A stretch of DNA of 10,751 nt from Desulfovibrio sp. (GTDB lineage: Bacteria > Desulfobacterota > Desulfovibrionia > Desulfovibrionales > Desulfovibrionaceae), in assembly GCA_009773975.1 (NCBI GenBank), contig VSMX01000078.1, positions 1 through 10,751 on the forward strand, written 5' to 3'. A program made the translations under genes and the position numbers. Of the stretch, positions 7,016 through 10,751 are shown piece after piece (the first letter of the stretch is position 1; every line of letters starts with the position of its first letter). The notes below the pieces were generated by a model. The model did no database searches. It saw only the letters and a list, made by a program, of their open reading frames with translations, and was not told where the DNA came from.

Positions 7016-7046
7016 ACCGCACCTCGAATACGGGGTGCGGTTTTTT
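7016..7046 (+). terminator. Intrinsic terminator of groESL
   Basis: ACCGCACC (7016-7023) and GGTGCGGT (7034-7041) form a perfect 8-bp GC-rich stem with a 10-nt loop, followed by six T residues. It lies 35 nt after the groEL stop. Confidence 0.92.
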
Positions 7047-7141
7047 AAGGTTTTATTGACAGGAAGGTTTTTTTCATCCCATCCATCACTTGCCAAATTT
7101 GATTTGCAATTTACATATCAGATTGAAAACAAAGGACGAGC

Positions 7142-7516
7142 ATGAGAGATATTCTCGAATTTACAAGTCTCAAGGGCACAAATTTTCTTCTTGCATGGCA
7201 CAAAATTGTCAGTATAGCTTTCATTAAGACTGATGAGGAAAACGCCACACCGCCTTGCGCGATTATTCGCATAGAAAATGCCGGCACAATCGAACGGCAA
7301 TTTGCCACAGATGAAGAACTTGAACAATTCAGACAGGAATGTCGCCTCAATATGTCCCATGGAAAATACTACCATTCTGGCGTATCAGAAACAATGAACC
7401 TTACCTGTCCTATAAACAGGGAAAAATGTCTGGGGATTGACTGCGCAGTCTGGGTGACATTTTCAAAAAATTGCGCTGCTCCAATGGGTTATTGCGGTCT
7501 GCTTCATACTCATTAA
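7142..7516 (+). CDS. Uncharacterised protein with C-terminal cysteine motif, 124 residues
   Basis: Not recognised by name. The N-terminal part (about 5-65) alternates beta-like and charged stretches, with LKGTNFLLAWHKIVSI and a later TDEELEQF. It has a loose feel of FlbD-like small regulators (gene-product/inside-sheet pattern), but I do not claim homology. The C-terminal part holds C89, C96, C101, C111 and C118 in the pattern CPx5CxGxxCxxWx9Cx6CG, which could bind a metal; C39 and C67 are further upstream. There is no signal peptide or membrane segment, so it is probably cytoplasmic. AGGA lies 6-8 nt before the ATG. It is separated from groEL by a terminator and from the next gene by 173 nt without a clear feature, so it seems to be a single-gene unit. 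Confidence 0.72.
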   Translation: MRDILEFTSLKGTNFLLAWHKIVSIAFIKTDEENATPPCAIIRIENAGTIERQFATDEELEQFRQECRLNMSHGKYYHSGVSETMNLTCPINREKCLGIDCAVWVTFSKNCAAPMGYCGLLHTH

Positions 7517-7689
7517 TCTTGTCAATATCTATTGCAGCCTGGAAACACGATTGCCGTGAAATGCAAATGGCATTGCAGAACGCAGAAGCGCGGCCTTTCT
7601 TGCAAAGATGCGGGCCCTTCTCCAACTTTGCGGGGAAACTTCCATAATGGAGATCAACCTGTAATAATTGGGTATAACGATTGATACTT

Positions 7690-9132
7690 ATGGAAAAACT
7701 GAAGGAAGCCGCCATTTCTGTTGTTCCTGTAATGGTTCTTGTCTGGCTGCTTCACCTGCTCATTGCGCCGCTTGATAAAACAATCTGGCAATTCATGGTG
7801 GGTGGAATCCTGTTAATTATTGGTCTGGCAATTTTTTTACTGGGTGCGGAAATCGGCATTGTACCAATCGGCCAGCGCGCAGGATCTGCCCTTACTGCAA
7901 AGCGCAATCTTCTCATTCTACTTCTTTCAGGTTTTATAATAGGTTTTTTCATAACAATTGCTGAACCTGATGTGCATGTTTTGGCACAACAAGTTGCAGA
8001 TGTTGCTCCCCAAATAAATCGCCTGGCTCTGGTTATCATGATTGCAGGCGGAGTTGGGATTTTTGTGGCAATTGCTTTGTTACGTATTGTTATACAACTT
8101 CCCTTGCCCTTTATGCTTCTGATTTTTTATACGTTGCTCTTTGTTTGCGCATCCATTGTGCCAGTGGAGTTTCTCGGGGTGGCTTTCGATGCGGGTGGCG
8201 CCACGACCGGCCCAATGACAGTACCTTTTATAATGGCCTTGGGAATAGGTGTAGCTGCAGTGCGCGCCGGCGGAGGCATTGATGATAGCTTTGGACTTAT
8301 AGGCCTGGCCAGCATCGGTCCTGTTTTGGCGGTTCTTTTTCTTGGAATGTTCAGCAATGCGGAAAGCCATGTGGATGAAGCAGCAGAGATAATTGCCGAC
8401 ACGGGGATTTTTGGGCATTTTTGGGAACTTGTTCCTGAAGTGGCCTATGAAGTCGGCATGGCAATTGCGCCTCTGGTGGGTTTATTCATCCTCTTCAGAA
8501 TTATCCTGTTGCGCAAAATGACGCGATATAGGCTTACACGCACTGCAATAGGGCTGGCCTATACATTTATTGGACTTGTCATTTTTTTTGTGGGAGTAAA
8601 GGGTGGATTTATTCCAGCGGGCACAAAGCTGGGAGGAATTCTGGCAGTCAAGAATGGCGGCTTGCTTTTTTGTACGGGGTTTATGCTTGGAGCGCTTGCG
8701 GTACTTGCCGAACCGGCTGTCTGGGTTTTGACAAACCAGGTAGAGCAGGTTTCAAGCGGAACTGTAAAAAGTCGTGTAATCCTGGGATTTTTATGTTTCG
8801 GAGTTGCTCTTGCTGTAGGCCTGGCCATGATTCGTGTCTCCAGTGGTTTGAGCCTGTGGTTTTTTATCATACCAGGTTATGCAATTGCGCTTGGCCTAAT
8901 GTATTTTTGCCCCCCCATGTTTACTGCCATAGCTTTTGATTCCGGTGGGGTGGCATCAGGGCCGATGGCCTCCACTTTTATTCTTTCATTCGCACTCGGA
9001 GCTTCTTCCAGCCTTGGAGGCAATCCTGTTACAGATGCTTTTGGCGTAATTGCGCTTATTGCCATGACACCGCTTATTGCTATCCAATTGCTGGGGCTTA
9101 TCTATGCCCACAAGGCAAGGAGAGTGTCATGA
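7690..9132 (+). CDS. DUF1538 membrane protein with two tandem repeats; putative transporter
   Basis: This very hydrophobic inner-membrane protein of 480 residues is built as an internal duplication. Each half carries, in order, a G-rich helix ending in xPxG, then GFxxG with AEPxVxxL and a QV motif (AEP at 91-93 and 340-342), AFDxGG (165-170 and 415-420), GPM (174-176 and 424-426) and DxFG (199-202 and 449-452). The offset of 249-250 residues is constant. Conserved Asp/Glu and Gly motifs inside membrane regions are typical of transporters with inverted or tandem repeats. The family is DUF1538, whose function I know only as uncharacterised. An in-frame TTG at 7681 is an alternative start; neither start has a strong ribosome binding site, and ATG was preferred. 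Its stop overlaps the next gene by ATGA, which suggests translational coupling to the P-II-like protein. Confidence 0.88.
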   Translation: MEKLKEAAISVVPVMVLVWLLHLLIAPLDKTIWQFMVGGILLIIGLAIFLLGAEIGIVPIGQRAGSALTAKRNLLILLLSGFIIGFFITIAEPDVHVLAQQVADVAPQINRLALVIMIAGGVGIFVAIALLRIVIQLPLPFMLLIFYTLLFVCASIVPVEFLGVAFDAGGATTGPMTVPFIMALGIGVAAVRAGGGIDDSFGLIGLASIGPVLAVLFLGMFSNAESHVDEAAEIIADTGIFGHFWELVPEVAYEVGMAIAPLVGLFILFRIILLRKMTRYRLTRTAIGLAYTFIGLVIFFVGVKGGFIPAGTKLGGILAVKNGGLLFCTGFMLGALAVLAEPAVWVLTNQVEQVSSGTVKSRVILGFLCFGVALAVGLAMIRVSSGLSLWFFIIPGYAIALGLMYFCPPMFTAIAFDSGGVASGPMASTFILSFALGASSSLGGNPVTDAFGVIALIAMTPLIAIQLLGLIYAHKARRVS

Positions 9133-9821
9133 CGGCCCATGTTCAGGCTGCAAGACTTCTGGTTGCGATAGTACGCAGTGGACGTGGAGATTATGTGGCC
9201 AAACTTGCCAGGGAAGCAGGAGCGACAGGTTGTACTGTTCTTTTCGGGCGTGGTACTGGTTCCAACAATATTATTTTAAGGTTGCTTGGGCTGGCGGACA
9301 CGGAAAAAGAACTTGTTTTTACAGTTTCTGACAAGCAATTAATGCCTGCAATAATACATATCCTTAAAAATACCCCAGATTTATGCCGTAAAGTTTCTGG
9401 CATCGGATTTGTAATTGACGTTTTATCCTTTTTCAGGCCATCTGATGTAAATGATAAAAGGCCCATTTTCCCGAAGGGGAGGAACCAGATGAAACAATCA
9501 GGCCATGAATTGATTTGTGCCATTGTAAACGCTGGTCTGGCTGACGATGTAATGCATGATGCGCGTAAGGCAGGCGCTCGCGGCGGTACAATACTGAGGG
9601 CCAGAGGGACGGCAACAGGTCAGGACTGTAGTTTTTTTGGGATCGCTATTGTTCCTGAAAAGGAATTTTTGATGATTCTCTCTTCTCGCGCACATGCCGA
9701 TACTATAGCGGAAGCCGTTGCAGGCGCAAAATGCCTTTCGGAACCAGGCAGCGGGGTAGTGTTCCGGATGCCGGTTGAAGACTTCTTTCAACTTGGAGCA
9801 GGCGTTCCTGCAAAGAGTTAA
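9129..9821 (+). CDS. Tandem P-II-like regulatory protein (two domains)
   Basis: This soluble 230-residue protein consists of two P-II-like (GlnB-like fold) domains in one chain, at about 10-98 and 127-216. The same block recurs: AREAGATGCTVLFGRGT (27-43) and ARKAGARGGTILRARGT (145-161), each after a hydrophobic strand with VAIVRSG or CAIVNAG, and each followed by a T-loop region and a late beta strand (ELVFTV and FLMILS). Classical P-II proteins are single-domain trimers that bind ATP/ADP and 2-oxoglutarate and control ammonium transport or enzymes. The canonical T-loop with a uridylylatable Tyr is not evident, so it is P-II-like, not GlnB. Its ATGA overlap with the DUF1538 gene, together with known transporter/P-II pairs, suggests that it gates that membrane protein. 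Ligand unknown. Confidence 0.85.
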   Translation: MTAHVQAARLLVAIVRSGRGDYVAKLAREAGATGCTVLFGRGTGSNNIILRLLGLADTEKELVFTVSDKQLMPAIIHILKNTPDLCRKVSGIGFVIDVLSFFRPSDVNDKRPIFPKGRNQMKQSGHELICAIVNAGLADDVMHDARKAGARGGTILRARGTATGQDCSFFGIAIVPEKEFLMILSSRAHADTIAEAVAGAKCLSEPGSGVVFRMPVEDFFQLGAGVPAKS

Positions 9822-9915
9822 AGAAAAATTGATAATTTCAGCAGGAATAGATAAATTCAAGGCAAATGGCATAATTTGCAATTCGCGGGAAAATTCTTCA
9901 TAAAGGAGTATGATG

Positions 9916-10464
9916 ATGGCCAGGGAAGTTTGGATCAAGGCCGATGTGTATGGTTTGGAAACTCTTAAAGACGTTACTCTCAAACCAGTTGCCAGATGCG
10001 GGCATTATGAGACAGGCCCAGAAATTGTGTGGGCCGTACTTGATGCGGCATCCCGCCTGCATGACCTCGAATGCTGGGCCAAAGGAATTGTCAATTCAAG
10101 CAATAATCTTCTTGTACATACTTGTCCTGATGGATACGCCCCCCTGGGCAAGGCTGATGGCCCTGCAAAACCAGTATTTGGAATGCAAATAAGGGAAGCC
10201 CGCAACGATTTTTCCCGCGACAAGCCAATCGAGTTTTTGCCTTCCAAGGAATGTGCGGAACGTATGTGCCGTCTGCGCCAAAAATTTTGCGGCCTTGAAG
10301 ATGATTTGTCCTGTATTCTTATAACAAATGGCATAAAACCAGATTTGCTGACATTGAAACAGTTGGTTTTTCTTGCAAATATGATAGATGCCACTCTGAA
10401 AAAAGAATACAAGAGTCCTGTTACACTCGATTCTTCCGTACTTGAGGCTATAAAAAAAATCTGA
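9916..10464 (+). CDS. Uncharacterised protein, 182 residues
   Basis: No family was recognised. It starts MAREVWIKADVYG, with a hydrophilic, probably cytoplasmic composition and no signal or membrane segment. Seven cysteines are scattered at 28, 53, 70, 113, 118, 125 and 133; the cluster CAERMCRLRQKFC is the only close group. The C-terminal part (about 139-165) looks helical (LLTLKQLVFLANMIDATL). Three ATG codons run in a row at 9910, 9913 and 9916. GGAG at 9905-9908 leaves 7 nt before the third, so 9916 is chosen, while the first would be only 1 nt away. It lies 94 nt after the P-II-like gene and may or may not share its transcript. The clean ribosome site and length support a real gene. Confidence 0.7.
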   Translation: MAREVWIKADVYGLETLKDVTLKPVARCGHYETGPEIVWAVLDAASRLHDLECWAKGIVNSSNNLLVHTCPDGYAPLGKADGPAKPVFGMQIREARNDFSRDKPIEFLPSKECAERMCRLRQKFCGLEDDLSCILITNGIKPDLLTLKQLVFLANMIDATLKKEYKSPVTLDSSVLEAIKKI

Positions 10465-10607
10465 TTTTTTATTTATTGTAGTTGGCCCTTAAAAATTGCT
10501 CAACCTTCTGAAATAGCTTGATAAAATCTCCAAGGTTCTATATTCTTTTAAACACATATTGCATTGAAATAGCCCATTTTACGGTTTAATTTGATCAGGT
10601 TTTTTAT

Positions 10608-10712
10608 ATGAAGGCCAAATCGGCTCCCCAAATTTCTCAGGGGACTTTTCTTTATCCAGATCTTATTGATCAGCTTAATCCAAAAGATCCTTTAATTCAA
10701 GCATATCCATAA
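10608..10712 (+). pseudogene. 5' fragment of an IS5-family transposase
   Basis: An ATG with AGG about 9 nt upstream opens a frame with SAPQISQGTFLYPDL and IDQLNPKDPLIQ, the typical N-terminus of IS5-type transposases. The frame stops at 10710-10712 after 34 codons, and the resemblance ends after LIQ near 10700. The stop falls where an opposite-strand ISAs1-like fragment begins, so this is a truncated leftover. The 143 nt upstream (10465-10607) hold no gene and probably contain the left IS end, perhaps starting near 10480, but the terminal repeat cannot be confirmed because the other end is absent. Confidence 0.72.
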
Positions 10713-10751
10713 GTTGCGGCATCGCGGAGATTTCATTACTCTTGTCTGGGA
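10690..10751 (-). pseudogene. Internal fragment of an ISAs1-family transposase, running off the right edge
   Basis: Read leftward from the window end, the minus strand encodes DKSNEISAMPQLMDMLELK (10746 to about 10690). This closely fits the ISAs1/H-repeat transposase block that normally continues into an Asp-containing VTIDAMG catalytic segment. Here the next residues are DLLD and a stop at 10677-10675, so the gene is cut off just before its catalytic strand. The N-terminal part would lie beyond the window. Family call is from recalled motif similarity over about 19 residues. Confidence 0.6.

Noticed and set aside
5571..7022. A 483-codon open frame antisense to groEL
   Set aside because: It lies wholly over a highly conserved chaperonin gene, its product is low-complexity with no recognisable domain, and it has no ribosome site. 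It is a codon-bias shadow.
7056..7084. TTGACA after the groEL terminator as a promoter for the 7142 gene
   Set aside because: The -35 match is perfect, but no acceptable -10 hexamer lies at 16-18 nt.
7681..7689. TTG start for the DUF1538 protein
   Set aside because: The ATG at 7690 is more likely. Neither has a strong ribosome site, so the choice is not certain.
9862..9879. GCAAAT-ggcata-ATTTGC hairpin after the P-II-like gene as a terminator
   Set aside because: It is AT-rich, has only 6 bp and is not followed by T residues.

Overview
The window reads as chromosomal DNA of a deltaproteobacterium close to Desulfovibrio (Desulfovibrionaceae). The GroEL sequence, the Desulfovibrio-like glpK/glpF pair and the serine acetyltransferase type all suggest this. 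The assignment rests on recalled protein resemblance and moderately low GC, not on a search. Most of it is housekeeping DNA, broken by scars of at least four different transposable elements.

Layout, left to right. (1) 38-2483 (+): glpK and glpF, a glycerol uptake and phosphorylation operon. The channel carries an unusual signal-peptide-like N-terminal extension. (2) 2484-3148: untranslated DNA with a nested inverted repeat and a terminator-like hairpin, then a frameshifted, truncated IS256-family transposase. (3) 4443-3141 (-): a compact three-gene unit of serine O-acetyltransferase, a 44-residue lipoprotein, and a 71-residue protein rich in CxxC motifs. The two small genes share DNA with a longer misleading reading frame, and their real starts had to be worked out from ribosome binding sites. 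(4) 4444-4981: the divergent intergenic region before groES. It holds a 149-bp MITE-like element with perfect 16-bp terminal repeats, a candidate promoter, and a GC-rich leader able to fold into nested hairpins. No CIRCE operator was seen. (5) 4982-7046 (+): groES-groEL with a clear intrinsic terminator. (6) 7142-7516 (+): a cysteine-motif protein of unknown function. (7) 7690-9821 (+): a membrane protein made of two DUF1538 repeats, overlapping by 4 nt with a protein made of two P-II-like domains. (8) 9916-10464 (+): an unrecognised protein. (9) 10608-10751: the first about 30 codons of an IS5-type transposase running directly into an opposite-strand fragment of an ISAs1-type transposase, so the right edge is a mobile-element junction.

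How the genes work together. GlpF admits glycerol and GlpK traps it as glycerol 3-phosphate. Serine acetyltransferase opens cysteine synthesis, and its downstream small genes are co-oriented but of unknown role. GroES/GroEL form the chaperonin. The most interesting unit is the DUF1538 membrane protein plus tandem P-II-like protein. By analogy with AmtB-GlnK and SbtA-SbtB it looks like a transporter with a dedicated nucleotide-sensing regulator, with both partners internally duplicated; its substrate is unknown.
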